Source of the DNA: Micromonospora sp. MW-13
GTDB taxonomy: Bacteria > Actinomycetota > Actinomycetes > Mycobacteriales > Micromonosporaceae
Assembly: GCF_003434305.1 (NCBI RefSeq)
Contig: NZ_QKKX01000003.1
Coordinates: 81,696 to 145,695, forward strand
DNA length: 64,000 nt
Direction of reading: 5' to 3'
Below, piece after piece: positions 10,144 to 18,245 of the stretch; position 1 is the stretch's first letter; each line of letters starts with the position of its first letter. Both the position numbers and the translations under genes were made by a program. Under the pieces are notes generated by a model that was not told the DNA's origin, did no database searches, and saw only the letters and a program-made list of their open reading frames with translations.

Positions 10144-11262
10144 ATGTGGCAGTCCGAGGTGCGGGTTGATCTTGACGCGATCCGGGAGAACGTGACGCGG
10201 CTGCGGGCCGGGACCAGCGCCGAGGTGATGGCGGTGGTCAAGGCCGACGGGTACGGCCACGGCATGGTCCCCTCGGCCCGCGCGGCGCTCGACGCCGGGG
10301 CCGACTGGCTCGGCGTCTGCACCCTGGACGAGGCGCTGACCCTGCGCCGGGCCGGACTCACCGCGCCCGTGCTGGCCTGGCTGCTCGCCCCGGGACTGCG
10401 GCTGCACGAGGGCGTCGCCGCCGGGGTGGACCTGGCCGCCGCGAGCCTGCCCCAGCTCGACGAGATGGTCGAGGCGAGCCGGCGGGCGGACCGCCCGGCC
10501 CGGCTGCACCTGAAGATCGACACCGGGCTGGCGCGCGGCGGGGCCACCGTGGCCGACTGGCCGGCGCTGCTGGAGGCCGCCGCGAAGGCCCAGGCCGACG
10601 GCCTGGTCGAGGTGGTCGGCGTGTGGAGCCACTTCGTGTACGCGGACCTGCCCGGCCACCCCACCATCGACCGCCAGCTCGCCGTCTTCCACGAGGGGCT
10701 GGACATGGTCGAGCGGGCCGGGTTGCGCCCGCGCTACCGGCACCTGGCCAACTCCGCCGCCACCCTGACCCGCTCCGACACCCACTTCGACCTGGTCCGG
10801 CCCGGGGTCGCGGTCTACGGGCTCTCCCCGGTGGCCGGCGAGCGGTTCGGGCTGCGCCCGGCGATGACCGCCCGGGCCCGGGTCATGCTCACCAAGCGGG
10901 TCCCGGCGGGCAGCGGCGTCTCGTACGGCCACACCTACCTCACCGAGAGCGACGCCAACCTGGCCGTGGTGCCGCTCGGCTACGCCGACGGGGTGCCCCG
11001 GCACGCCTCGAACGGCGGCCCGGTGCAGCTCGCCGGCAAGCGGCGGTCCGTCTCCGGCCGGGTCTGCATGGACCAGTTCGTGGTCGACTGCGGCGACGAC
11101 CCGGTGGCCGCCGGTGACGTGGTGACCCTGTTCGGCCCCGGCACCGACGGCGAGCCGACCGCCGACGACTGGGCGGACGCGGCCGGCACCATCAACTACG
11201 AGATCGTCACCCGGTTCGGCGGGGTCCGGGTGCCCCGCGTCTACGACGGCGAGCGGCCGTGA
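10144..11262 (+). CDS. alr: Alanine racemase
   Basis: PLP enzyme that interconverts L- and D-alanine for peptidoglycan. The 372-residue protein has the two catalytic bases on opposite faces: Lys in AVVKADGYGHG (about 36) and Tyr in GSGVSYGHTY (about 265). HLKIDTGLARGG, RPGVAVYG and GRVCMDQFVVD are further family motifs. The ATG is supported by the -10 element six bases upstream. It heads a series (alr, hydrolase, tsaE) that is conserved across actinobacteria. Confidence 0.97.
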   Translation: MWQSEVRVDLDAIRENVTRLRAGTSAEVMAVVKADGYGHGMVPSARAALDAGADWLGVCTLDEALTLRRAGLTAPVLAWLLAPGLRLHEGVAAGVDLAAASLPQLDEMVEASRRADRPARLHLKIDTGLARGGATVADWPALLEAAAKAQADGLVEVVGVWSHFVYADLPGHPTIDRQLAVFHEGLDMVERAGLRPRYRHLANSAATLTRSDTHFDLVRPGVAVYGLSPVAGERFGLRPAMTARARVMLTKRVPAGSGVSYGHTYLTESDANLAVVPLGYADGVPRHASNGGPVQLAGKRRSVSGRVCMDQFVVDCGDDPVAAGDVVTLFGPGTDGEPTADDWADAAGTINYEIVTRFGGVRVPRVYDGERP

Positions 11263-11275
11263 CCGGGCCGGCGGC

Positions 11276-12364
11276 GTGACCAGGTTCCGCGTCCCCCGGC
11301 CGCGCACCGCCGCGGGCCGGGTCGCCGGCGTGCTCGGGGCCGCGGTCGGCGTGGCCGCCGCCGGCCTCGCGGCGGGCGTGGTGAGCGAACGCGTCCTGGT
11401 CCGCCGGCTCAAGACCGATCCCGCCGACCCGTACGCCGACGAGGTCTTCGGCGCGCAGCGGTACGACGAGGCGTTCCGGCTGGAACTGGCCGACGGCACC
11501 GACATCCACGTCGAGGTGGTCGAGCCGACCCGCCCCGTCGCCGGGCATCCGACGGTGGTGCTGGTGCACGGCTTCTGCCTGGACATGGGCACCTTCCACT
11601 TCCAGCGCAAGATGCTCGCCGAGCGGGGCGACTACCGGATCGTCGCGTACGACCAGCCGGGCCACGGCCGGTCGGGGCGGCTGGAGAGCGGTGAGTACGA
11701 CCTCGCCGCGCTCGGTCGAACGCTGCGCCGGGTGATCGACCGGACCACCCCGGAGGGGCCGCTGGTGCTGGTCGGCCACTCGATGGGCGGGATGACCATC
11801 ATGGCGTTCGCCGAGCTGTACCCGGAGCTGTTCGGCGACCGGGTCGTCGGCACGGTGCTGATGGCCACCTCCGGCGGGCTGCTGGCCGAGACGAGGCTGG
11901 TGGCCCCGGCCCTGCTCGGGCGGGTCGGCTCGCCGGTGCTCTACATGATGAGCAACGCCACCCGGTACGGCGGCACGGCGATCGACAGGGCCCGCAAGTC
12001 GGTCTCGAACGTCGCCTGGCTGCTCACCCGCCAGTACGGCTTCGGCACCCCGAAGCCGAGCCCGGCCCTGGTGTCGTACGTCGAGGAGATGAACTCGCGC
12101 ACCTCGGCCGACACGGTCACCCGCTACCTGCGCACCCTGGCCACCCACTCCCGGTTCCCGGCGCTGGCGGCGTTGGCCGGCACCCCGGTGCTGGTGGTGG
12201 TCGGCGACAAGGACATGATCACGCCCGTGACGCACTCGGAGGAGATCGTCCGGCGGCTGCCGCACGCCGAGTTTCTCAAGATCCACGACAGTGGGCACGT
12301 GGTGATGCTGGAGCACGCCGACGAGGTCGACGCCGCCCTGGAACACTTCCTGGCGGCGCTGTGA
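11276..12364 (+). CDS. Alpha/beta-fold hydrolase, probably membrane-tethered
   Basis: A 362-residue hydrolase with an N-terminal hydrophobic segment (about 15-39, AGVLGAAVGVAAAGLAAGVV) that may anchor it or act as a signal. The catalytic set is visible: LVHGFCLDMG (oxyanion region), GHSMGGMT with the nucleophile Ser, VVVGDKDMITP with the acid Asp, and DSGHVVMLE with the His. Hydrolases sit at this exact place (alr - hydrolase - tsaE) in many actinomycetes. The substrate is unknown. The GTG at 11276 is the first start after alr, 13 bases downstream of its stop, so the genes are probably one transcript. Confidence 0.8.
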   Translation: MTRFRVPRPRTAAGRVAGVLGAAVGVAAAGLAAGVVSERVLVRRLKTDPADPYADEVFGAQRYDEAFRLELADGTDIHVEVVEPTRPVAGHPTVVLVHGFCLDMGTFHFQRKMLAERGDYRIVAYDQPGHGRSGRLESGEYDLAALGRTLRRVIDRTTPEGPLVLVGHSMGGMTIMAFAELYPELFGDRVVGTVLMATSGGLLAETRLVAPALLGRVGSPVLYMMSNATRYGGTAIDRARKSVSNVAWLLTRQYGFGTPKPSPALVSYVEEMNSRTSADTVTRYLRTLATHSRFPALAALAGTPVLVVVGDKDMITPVTHSEEIVRRLPHAEFLKIHDSGHVVMLEHADEVDAALEHFLAAL

Positions 12365-12422
12365 GCGCCGGCAGGAGCGGCCCCTGGTCGCCGGGTGTCG
12401 TCGTGCCGCCGGGGGTGGCGCG

Positions 12423-12905
12423 GTGAGCGTCGTCGTCACGCTGCCGACGATCGAGGACACCCACGCGTTCGGCCGGCGGCTGGCCGGCGTGCTGCGCGCC
12501 GGCGACCTGCTGCTGCTCACCGGTCCGCTCGGCGCCGGCAAGACCGCGCTGACCCAGGGCATCGGGGCGGGCCTCGGGGTACGGGGCGACATCACCTCAC
12601 CGACCTTCGTGATCGCCCGGGTGCACCGCCCGGACCCGGCGCGCGGTGGCGCGGTGGCGCTGGTACACGCGGACGCGTACCGGCTCGGGGACGCCGCAGA
12701 TCCGCGCGCGGAGATCGACGACCTCGACCTGGACGCCTCCGTGGACGACTCGGTCACCGTGGTCGAGTGGGGGGAGGGGCTGGTCGAGCAGCTCGTCGAC
12801 GCCCACCTGTGGGTCCGGATCGACCGGCGCGACGACGACACCCGGGTGGTCGAGCTGGACCCGGTCGGCGGCGACTGGCCCGCCCGCGTCGCCACCCTGC
12901 CCTGA
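12423..12905 (+). CDS. tsaE: tRNA t6A37 threonylcarbamoyltransferase complex ATPase TsaE
   Basis: Small P-loop ATPase that works with TsaB and TsaD in forming threonylcarbamoyl-adenosine at position 37 of ANN-decoding tRNAs. The 160 residues contain the Walker A LLTGPLGAGKTALTQG (about 32-47), the family motif ITSPTFVIARV and VVEWGEGL near the end. Length is normal. A GTG at 12423 gives the family N-terminus with the expected distance to the P-loop. TsaB and TsaD follow about 2 kb downstream, separated here by ung and a DinB-like gene. Confidence 0.95.
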   Translation: MSVVVTLPTIEDTHAFGRRLAGVLRAGDLLLLTGPLGAGKTALTQGIGAGLGVRGDITSPTFVIARVHRPDPARGGAVALVHADAYRLGDAADPRAEIDDLDLDASVDDSVTVVEWGEGLVEQLVDAHLWVRIDRRDDDTRVVELDPVGGDWPARVATLP

Positions 12906-13031
12906 CCCCTTTCCGGGTTCTTGCTCCCGGTGCCCGTTGACGGTCACCGACGGGAGCCCGTCCTCCCGTGTCGGGGTGTCGGACGGGGCTGGTAGGAAGG
13001 GGACCGACCGACTGACTGCGAAAGGTTGCCG

Positions 13032-13733
13032 ATGCCCGACGACGCCCCCGCCCTCGACCTGCTCGCGCTGCTGCCCGACGAGTGGCGCGCCGCACTCACC
13101 CCGCACCTCGACCCGGCCCGCACCGCCACGTTGGCCGAGTTCGTCGCCGGGGAGTATGCCGCCCAGACCGTGTTCCCGCCGGTCGAGGACCTGTTCTCCG
13201 CCTACCGGCTGTGCGGGCCGCAGGAGTGCCGGGTGCTGATCCTCGGTCAGGACCCGTACCACAAGGCCGGGCAGGCGCACGGGCTGAGCTTCAGCGTCCG
13301 CGAGGGGGTGTCGGTCCCGCCGTCGCTGCGTAACGTCTTCAAGGAGCTGAGCGAGGACCTGGGTGTGGCGAAGCCGCGCGGCGGCAACCTCGACGGCTGG
13401 GCGGCGCAGGGCGTGCTGTTGCTGAACTCGGTGCTGACCGTCCGGCAGGCGACCCCCGGCTCGCACGCCAACAAGGGGTGGGAGGAGTTCACCGACGCCA
13501 CGATCCGCGCCCTCGACGCCCTCGACCAGCGGGTCGTCTTCCTGCTCTGGGGCGGGTACGCCCGCAAGAAGGCCGCCCTGGTCACCAACCCGCAGCACGT
13601 GGTGCTGGAGGCCGGCCACCCCAGCCCGATGAATCCGCGCGGCTTCCTGGGCAGCCGCCCGTTCAGCGCGACCAACAAGGCCCTCGCCGACGCCGGCCTG
13701 CCCACGATCGACTGGGAGCGGTCCGCCGGCTGA
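13032..13733 (+). CDS. ung: Uracil-DNA glycosylase
   Basis: Removes uracil from DNA in base-excision repair. The 233-residue family 1 enzyme shows the water-activating motif LGQDPYHKAGQAHGL near residue 73, GVLLLNSVLTV near 130 and the DNA-intercalation loop HPSPMNPRGFLGSRPFS near 197. The ATG at 13032 is chosen over an in-frame TTG at 13026 because GAAAGG sits six bases in front of it. Its position between tsaE and tsaB is not part of the conserved block and looks like a lineage-specific insertion. Confidence 0.96.
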   Translation: MPDDAPALDLLALLPDEWRAALTPHLDPARTATLAEFVAGEYAAQTVFPPVEDLFSAYRLCGPQECRVLILGQDPYHKAGQAHGLSFSVREGVSVPPSLRNVFKELSEDLGVAKPRGGNLDGWAAQGVLLLNSVLTVRQATPGSHANKGWEEFTDATIRALDALDQRVVFLLWGGYARKKAALVTNPQHVVLEAGHPSPMNPRGFLGSRPFSATNKALADAGLPTIDWERSAG

Positions 13734-13736
13734 GCC

Positions 13737-14051
13737 GGCTCGCGCCGCACCGATCCGCGCCGCACCGGATTCGGTCGCCGTCGCAACGGACGACCGGCCC
13801 CGGTGCCGGCCCCGGCCTGGCGGTGTGGCTGCGCCGTCCTGGCGGCCTGGCCTGCGGGGCCGGCGTCCTGGCCGTGGGCCGTACCGTCCCGGCCTCCTGG
13901 GCCGCCGGTACGCGAACCGGTCCGCAGCCCGAGCCTCCGTGCGGTGGCCGCCGGCCGGCCGGCCGGAGCAGGGCACGGGTGAAGTGACGCGGTGGTGACT
14001 GTCCGCTATAGACTTCGCGGGACCCGGTGGCTCCGCGATCGGAGGCGTCCC
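13737..14051. other. Gene-free stretch between ung and the DinB-like gene
   Basis: I see no gene with convincing codon bias here. Near the right end TAGACT at 14009-14014 is a plausible -10, giving a leader of about 30 bases, and CGGAGG at about 14040-14045 is the ribosome site for the ATG at 14052. The rest (13740-13990) is GC-rich without strong repeats. Confidence 0.4.
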
Positions 14052-14912
14052 ATGGCGACGACGGCGACCATCACCCCCCGGCAGTGGCAGACGGCCCGGG
14101 AGGCGCTGGAGCGGGCCACTGGCCGGTTCGTCCGGCTGGTCGAGGCGGTCGACCGGCCGGACACCATGGTGACCGCGCACTGGTCGGTCTCCGACACCCT
14201 CGTCCACCTGGTCTCGGTCGCCTGGTGGTACGCGACCAAACTCGACCCCGACCATCCGCCGCTGCCGATTCCCGGCCTCGCCGCCCAGCTTCCGACCGTC
14301 ACAGTGGACACCATCGCCGATGTCAACGACCTGATACTGCGGCACCTGACCGACCGGTCGCCCCGGCCGCTGCTGGACCAGCTTCGGGCCGACGTGGACA
14401 AGATCCTCCGGGTCACCGCCGACCGCCGCCCGGACGAGCTGCTCAGCTGGTTCGGCGACGCCCGCGCGCCCCTCGCCGGTCTCTTCGGCCACCTGGTCAA
14501 CGAGCTGCTCGTGCACGGCTGGGACATCGCCCGAGCGACTGGCCGGCCATGGAAGATGCCCGGATCGGAGGCCGTGCTCTTCTTCGAGGTCTTCCTGGTC
14601 GGCGTGCTCCGCGCCGGCTACGGACACCTGCTCGACAACGACGAGCCGCCCCGGGAACGCCCGATCACCGTCGAGTTCCGATCCGCGTACTGCGCCGACA
14701 TCACCCTCGTCCTGCACCGGGGGGTGGTAACGGTCGCCGCTCCGGGCACCCCGCCGGACGCCCGGGTCCGGTTCGACCCGGCGGCGCTCAACCTGATGCT
14801 GTTCGGCCGGGTCAGCCGGGTCCGTACGGTGCTCGCCGGCAAGCTCACCCTCCGCGGCCCCCGCCCCTGGCTCCTCTTCCCCTTCCTCCGAGTCCTCCGA
14901 GCCCCAAACTGA
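14052..14912 (+). CDS. Maleylpyruvate isomerase N-terminal (DinB-like) domain protein
   Basis: A 286-residue protein. The N-terminal half is a DinB/MDMPI four-helix bundle, with metal-type histidines in AHWSVSDTLVHL (about 42-53) and HLVNELLVHGWDIA (about 147-160). The C-terminal part (about 195-286) reads like an SCP2-type lipid-binding fold (ITVEFRSAYCADITLVL, then VRFDPAALNLMLFGR). Actinobacterial relatives are mycothiol-dependent isomerases or transferases. The exact reaction is unknown. The start is chosen by CGGAGG seven bases before the ATG. It interrupts the tsaE-tsaB neighbourhood together with ung. Confidence 0.7.
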   Translation: MATTATITPRQWQTAREALERATGRFVRLVEAVDRPDTMVTAHWSVSDTLVHLVSVAWWYATKLDPDHPPLPIPGLAAQLPTVTVDTIADVNDLILRHLTDRSPRPLLDQLRADVDKILRVTADRRPDELLSWFGDARAPLAGLFGHLVNELLVHGWDIARATGRPWKMPGSEAVLFFEVFLVGVLRAGYGHLLDNDEPPRERPITVEFRSAYCADITLVLHRGVVTVAAPGTPPDARVRFDPAALNLMLFGRVSRVRTVLAGKLTLRGPRPWLLFPFLRVLRAPN

Positions 14913-14914
14913 CC

Positions 14915-14971
14915 CACCCCCACCCTGCCCTGCCCCGCCGGGGGTGGGGCGGGGTGGGGCAGGGGTGGGGG
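14915..14971 (+). terminator. Long imperfect C-rich/G-rich hairpin downstream of the DinB-like gene
   Basis: A C-rich arm (about 14915-14940) is followed by a G-rich arm (about 14940-14971) that can pair with it over about 22 bases with one bulge and two mismatches. It sits just after the stop codon, so a terminator is likely. The G arm has four-G runs separated by single bases and could also form a G-quadruplex, 40 bases before the tsaB promoter. Confidence 0.45.
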
Positions 14972-15007
14972 TCGGCGGGGGGTCGCCGGGGGGAGCGGCG
15001 GGGCGGT

Positions 15008-15013
15008 TAGGGT
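15008..15013 (+). promoter_or_regulatory. -10 hexamer of tsaB, leaderless type
   Basis: TAGGGT ends seven bases before the GTG at 15021. It overlaps the in-frame GTG at 15012, so that upstream GTG would lie before the transcription start. This fixes the tsaB start at 15021. Confidence 0.6.
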
Positions 15014-15020
15014 GGCGTTC

Positions 15021-15698
15021 GTGCTCGTACTGGTGCTGGACTCCTCGACCCCCGCGGTGACCGCGGCGCTGGTGGAGGTCTCGGCCGACGGCGTGACGGC
15101 GCGGGCGCAGCGCCGCACCGTCGATGCCCGCGCGCACGGCGAGCTGCTCGCGCCGCAGGTCGACGCGGTCCTCGCCGAGGTCGACGGCCGCCCCGCCGAC
15201 CTGGCCGCGATCGTGGCGGGGCTCGGCCCCGGCCCGTTCACCGGGCTGCGGGTGGGGCTGGTCACCGCCGCCACCATGGCCCAGGTGCTGGGAGTCCCCG
15301 CGTACGGCGTCTGCTCGCTCGACGGGATCGGCCACCCGGTGGCGGCCGGCGAGCCGGTCCTGGTGGCCAGCGACGCCCGCCGCCGGGAGGTCTACTGGGC
15401 GGTCTACGACGGTGCGGGGCAGCGGATCGCCGGCCCGGACGTGGACACCCCGGCGGTCGCCGCACGGCGCGCCCGCGACCTGGGGGTCACCGTGGCGGCC
15501 GGCGACGGCGCGCACCGGTACGCCGAGGTGTTCGACCTGCCGCTGCGGGCCGAGCCCCGCTACCCGGACCCGATCGTGCTGGCCGAGCTGGCGGCCGAGC
15601 GGATCCGGGCCGGCGCGCCCGGTGAGCCGCTCACCCCGCTGTACCTGCGCCGCCCGGACGCCGTGGCGGCCACCGCCCGCAAACCGGTCCTGCCGTGA
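15021..15698 (+). CDS. tsaB: tRNA t6A37 threonylcarbamoyltransferase complex dimerization subunit TsaB
   Basis: Partner of TsaD and TsaE in t6A37 synthesis; an inactive ASKHA-fold paralogue of TsaD. The N-terminus VLVLVLDSSTPAVTAAL gives the phosphate-1 strand, and AIVAGLGPGPFTGLRVGL near 75 is the family signature. Length is 225 residues, the usual size. The start at GTG 15021 rather than 15012 follows from the leaderless promoter, which overlaps the earlier GTG. The stop overlaps the rimI start by four bases (GTGA). Confidence 0.95.
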   Translation: MLVLVLDSSTPAVTAALVEVSADGVTARAQRRTVDARAHGELLAPQVDAVLAEVDGRPADLAAIVAGLGPGPFTGLRVGLVTAATMAQVLGVPAYGVCSLDGIGHPVAAGEPVLVASDARRREVYWAVYDGAGQRIAGPDVDTPAVAARRARDLGVTVAAGDGAHRYAEVFDLPLRAEPRYPDPIVLAELAAERIRAGAPGEPLTPLYLRRPDAVAATARKPVLP

Positions 15699-16240
15699 AC
15701 CCCGCTGGGGTGCGGCTGGAACCGTTCCGCTGGTGGCACATCGACGAGGTGCTGCCGATCGAGGCGGACCTGTTCGGCGTCGAGCAGTGGTCGCCGGCGA
15801 TGTTCTGGAACGAGCTGGCCAACGGCCACTTCTACCTGGTCGCCACCGATGCCGGGGACGCCACCGACTCCACCGGCGCCACGGACCTCACCGGCGCTGC
15901 GACCGCCATGACCGCCGCCAATGCCACGACCCCCGTCCGCGCCGGGAAGGTGCTCGGCTACGCCGGGCTGACCGTGGCCGCTCCGGACGAGGCGTGGGTG
16001 CAGAACATCGCGGTCCGCCGGGACGCCCAGCGGCGCGGCGTGGGCCGGGCCCTGCTGGAGGCGCTGCTCGCCGAGGCCGCCCGCCGGGGGGCGCGGAGCA
16101 CGCTGCTGGAGGTCGCGGCCGACAACGCCCCGGCCCAGCGGCTCTACGCGGCGTACGGCTTCGAGCCGATCGGGGTGCGTCGCGGCTACTACCAACCGAG
16201 CAACACCGACGCGCTGGTCATGCGGCGCGAGCAGGACTGA
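15695..16240 (+). CDS. rimI: Ribosomal protein S18 alanine N-acetyltransferase family (RimI)
   Basis: A GNAT-fold N-terminal acetyltransferase. The acetyl-CoA motif is clear at EAWVQNIAVRRDAQRRGVGRALLEALL (about 103-129), followed by EVAADNAPAQRLYAAYGFEPIGVRRGYY. At 181 residues it is about 30 longer than normal RimI. The extra part is a Thr/Ala/Asp-rich low-complexity stretch at about 51-82 (VATDAGDATDSTGATD and onward), inserted between the first strands. The gene overlaps tsaB by four bases, and tsaD follows six bases later, so tsaB-rimI-tsaD is one operon. The biochemical target (S18 or other N-termini) is inferred. Confidence 0.9.
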   Translation: MNPAGVRLEPFRWWHIDEVLPIEADLFGVEQWSPAMFWNELANGHFYLVATDAGDATDSTGATDLTGAATAMTAANATTPVRAGKVLGYAGLTVAAPDEAWVQNIAVRRDAQRRGVGRALLEALLAEAARRGARSTLLEVAADNAPAQRLYAAYGFEPIGVRRGYYQPSNTDALVMRREQD

Positions 16241-16246
16241 GGAGAC

Positions 16247-17293
16247 ATGGCTGACGAACCGCTGATCCTCGGCATCGAGACCTCCTGCGACGAGACCGGG
16301 GTCGGCATCGTACGCGGGCACACCCTGCTCGCCGACGCGCTGGCCTCCAGCGTCGAGGAGCACGCCCGGTTCGGCGGCGTGGTGCCCGAGGTGGCCAGCC
16401 GGGCCCACCTGGAGGCGATCGTGCCGACCATGGACCGGGCGCTGAAGGAGGCGGGGGTGACCATCGCCGACATCGACGCCATCGCGGTGACCTCCGGCCC
16501 GGGGCTGGCCGGCGCGCTGCTGGTCGGCGTGGCCGCCGCCAAGGGGTACGCGCTGGCCGCCGAGAAGCCGGTGTACGGGGTGAACCATCTCGCCGCGCAC
16601 GTCGCCGTGGACACCCTCGAACACGGCCCGCTGCCCGAGCCGGCGATCGCGCTGCTGGTCTCCGGCGGGCACTCGTCCCTGCTGCTCGTCGACGACCTGG
16701 CCCGGGGGGTCACCCCGCTGGGCGCGACCATCGACGACGCGGCCGGTGAGGCGTTCGACAAGGTGGCCCGGCTGCTCGGCCTGCCGTTCCCCGGCGGGCC
16801 GTACATCGACCGGGAGGCCCGGGCCGGTGACGCCGCCGCCATCGGCTTCCCGCGCGGGCTCACCGCCGCCAAGGACCTCGCCGCACACCGGTACGACTTC
16901 TCGTTCTCCGGGCTGAAGACGGCGGTGGCCCGCTGGGTGGAGGCCCGGCAGCGGGCCGGCGAGCCGGTGCCGGTGGCCGACGTGGCCGCGTCGTTCCAGG
17001 AGGCGGTCTGCGACGTGCTCACCACGAAGGCGCTGGCCGCCTGCCGGGCCCACGGGGTCGACACGCTGGTGATCGGCGGAGGGGTGGCGGCGAACTCCCG
17101 GCTGCGGGTGCTCGCCGAGGACCGGGCGGCCAAGCTGGGCATCCGGGTCCGGGTGCCCCGGCCGAAGCTGTGCACCGACAACGGGGCGATGGTGGCCGCG
17201 CTCGGCTCGCACCTGGTCGCCGCCGGGGTGGCGCCGAGCCGGCTCGACCTGCCGGCCGACTCGTCCCTGCCGCTGACCACGGTCAGCGTGTGA
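16247..17293 (+). CDS. tsaD: tRNA t6A37 threonylcarbamoyltransferase TsaD
   Basis: Catalytic subunit that transfers the threonylcarbamoyl group from threonylcarbamoyl-AMP to A37 of tRNA. The 348-residue Kae1/Qri7 family protein has [15 protein letters not shown] at the N-terminus, [11 protein letters not shown] near 120 (two metal-binding His), [13 protein letters not shown] near 141, SFSGLKTAV, and [12 protein letters not shown] near 270. The third metal ligand is the Asp of [19 protein letters not shown] just before the ATG is a good ribosome site. It ends the tsaB-rimI-tsaD operon. Confidence 0.97.
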   Translation: MADEPLILGIETSCDETGVGIVRGHTLLADALASSVEEHARFGGVVPEVASRAHLEAIVPTMDRALKEAGVTIADIDAIAVTSGPGLAGALLVGVAAAKGYALAAEKPVYGVNHLAAHVAVDTLEHGPLPEPAIALLVSGGHSSLLLVDDLARGVTPLGATIDDAAGEAFDKVARLLGLPFPGGPYIDREARAGDAAAIGFPRGLTAAKDLAAHRYDFSFSGLKTAVARWVEARQRAGEPVPVADVAASFQEAVCDVLTTKALAACRAHGVDTLVIGGGVAANSRLRVLAEDRAAKLGIRVRVPRPKLCTDNGAMVAALGSHLVAAGVAPSRLDLPADSSLPLTTVSV

Positions 17294-17315
17294 CGGCGGC
17301 GAGGGGAGCGACGAC

Positions 17316-17570
17316 ATGATCGTACGGATGTGGGAGGCGCGGGCGGAGGCGTACGGCTTCGCCGACCTGATCACCTGGGTCTGCGACACCGCCCTGCCCG
17401 AGTTCGAGCACGACCCGCTGCACCTGTCCAGCGAGGTGTTCAGCTCGACCGACCACCGGGTGGTGGTGATCTCGAAGTGGCGCAGCAGCCCTCGGCCGCT
17501 GCCCGACCCGCCCGCGACGCTGGTCGCCCGCCCGCCGCACTCGTGGGACTTCACCCAGGTCGACCGCTGA
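17316..17570 (+). CDS. Small conserved-looking protein of unknown function
   Basis: An 84-residue protein with strong coding bias and a good ribosome site (GAGGGGAG, eight bases before the ATG). It starts 22 bases after tsaD and is probably co-transcribed. The sequence (MIVRMWEARAEAYGFADLIT, then STDHRVVVISKW and PPHSWDFTQVDR) has the alternating pattern of a small ferredoxin-like alpha/beta fold, as in ABM or EthD-type proteins, but I cannot assign a family. Four Trp in 84 residues is notable. Confidence 0.6.
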   Translation: MIVRMWEARAEAYGFADLITWVCDTALPEFEHDPLHLSSEVFSSTDHRVVVISKWRSSPRPLPDPPATLVARPPHSWDFTQVDR

Positions 17571-17678
17571 CCGTCGAGCAACCGTGGGGCTACCCTGTGA
17601 CCCCACCTCGTCAGGCGGCGTCGTCCATGGGATCAAGGGCCCACCTGAGTCCGCGTGGGGATGGCTGATACTGGCGGG

Positions 17679-18245
17679 ATGGCGGACCAGGAGACAAACG
17701 GGCTGACCCGGTGGACGATCCATGGCGAGCGGATTGTGGATGACAGCCGGCGTGCTTGGCTGAGTATCGCCGACGTGGAACTGCCGGACGGTGTCCGGTT
17801 CGAGCAGTACGTGATCCGGGCTCCCCTGTCTGCGATGGTCGCCGTCCTGGACGACCAGCAGCGGCTGTTGTTGATGCGGCGGCACCGGTTCGTGTTCGAC
17901 CAGTGGGTGTGGGAACTTCCCGGCGGGTATGTCGACGGCGAGGAGGAGCCGGCGCGGTGCGCGGTGCGCGAGGTCGAGGAGGAGACCGGCTGGCGGCCGT
18001 ATGAGGTCGAGCCGCTGCTGTCGTTCCAGCCGTGGGTCGCCACGGCGGATGCGAAGAACCTGCTGTTCCTCGCCCGAGGGGCGGAGCACACGGGAGCTCC
18101 GGTGGATGTGAACGAAGCGGAACGGGTCGCCTGGATGCCGCTGGTCGAGGCTCGGGTGCTCGTGGAGCAGGGGGAGATTGTCGGAGCCGGCACCGTGATC
18201 GCCGTGCTGGAGTTGACGGCACGTCAGGCGCGGGGTGAGTTGTAG
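17679..18245 (+). CDS. NUDIX hydrolase, ADP-ribose pyrophosphatase-like
   Basis: A 188-residue NUDIX hydrolase. The full box is present: GGYVDGEEEPARCAVREVEEETGW (shown here only as a family match; it fits G-x5-E-x7-RE-x2-EE-x-G). The preceding strand VAVLDDQQRLLLMRRHRF and the VWELPGG lead-in resemble NudF/ADP-ribose pyrophosphatases. The start is unsure: in-frame GTG 17655 and ATG 17661 lie upstream. ATG 17679 is preferred because GATACT (17667-17672) ends six bases before it, matching the leaderless pattern in this window. Its last 22 bases overlap the end of a convergent XRE regulator gene. Confidence 0.8.
   Translation: MADQETNGLTRWTIHGERIVDDSRRAWLSIADVELPDGVRFEQYVIRAPLSAMVAVLDDQQRLLLMRRHRFVFDQWVWELPGGYVDGEEEPARCAVREVEEETGWRPYEVEPLLSFQPWVATADAKNLLFLARGAEHTGAPVDVNEAERVAWMPLVEARVLVEQGEIVGAGTVIAVLELTARQARGEL

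Noticed and set aside
8353..11610. Very long minus-strand open frame across nnr and alr
   Set aside because: Low-complexity translation, opposite to two recognised enzymes with intact motifs; a shadow frame.
17655..17678. Earlier GTG/ATG starts for the NUDIX gene
   Set aside because: They lie within or just before the likely -10 element and add unconserved residues; the ATG at 17679 is better supported, though not proven.
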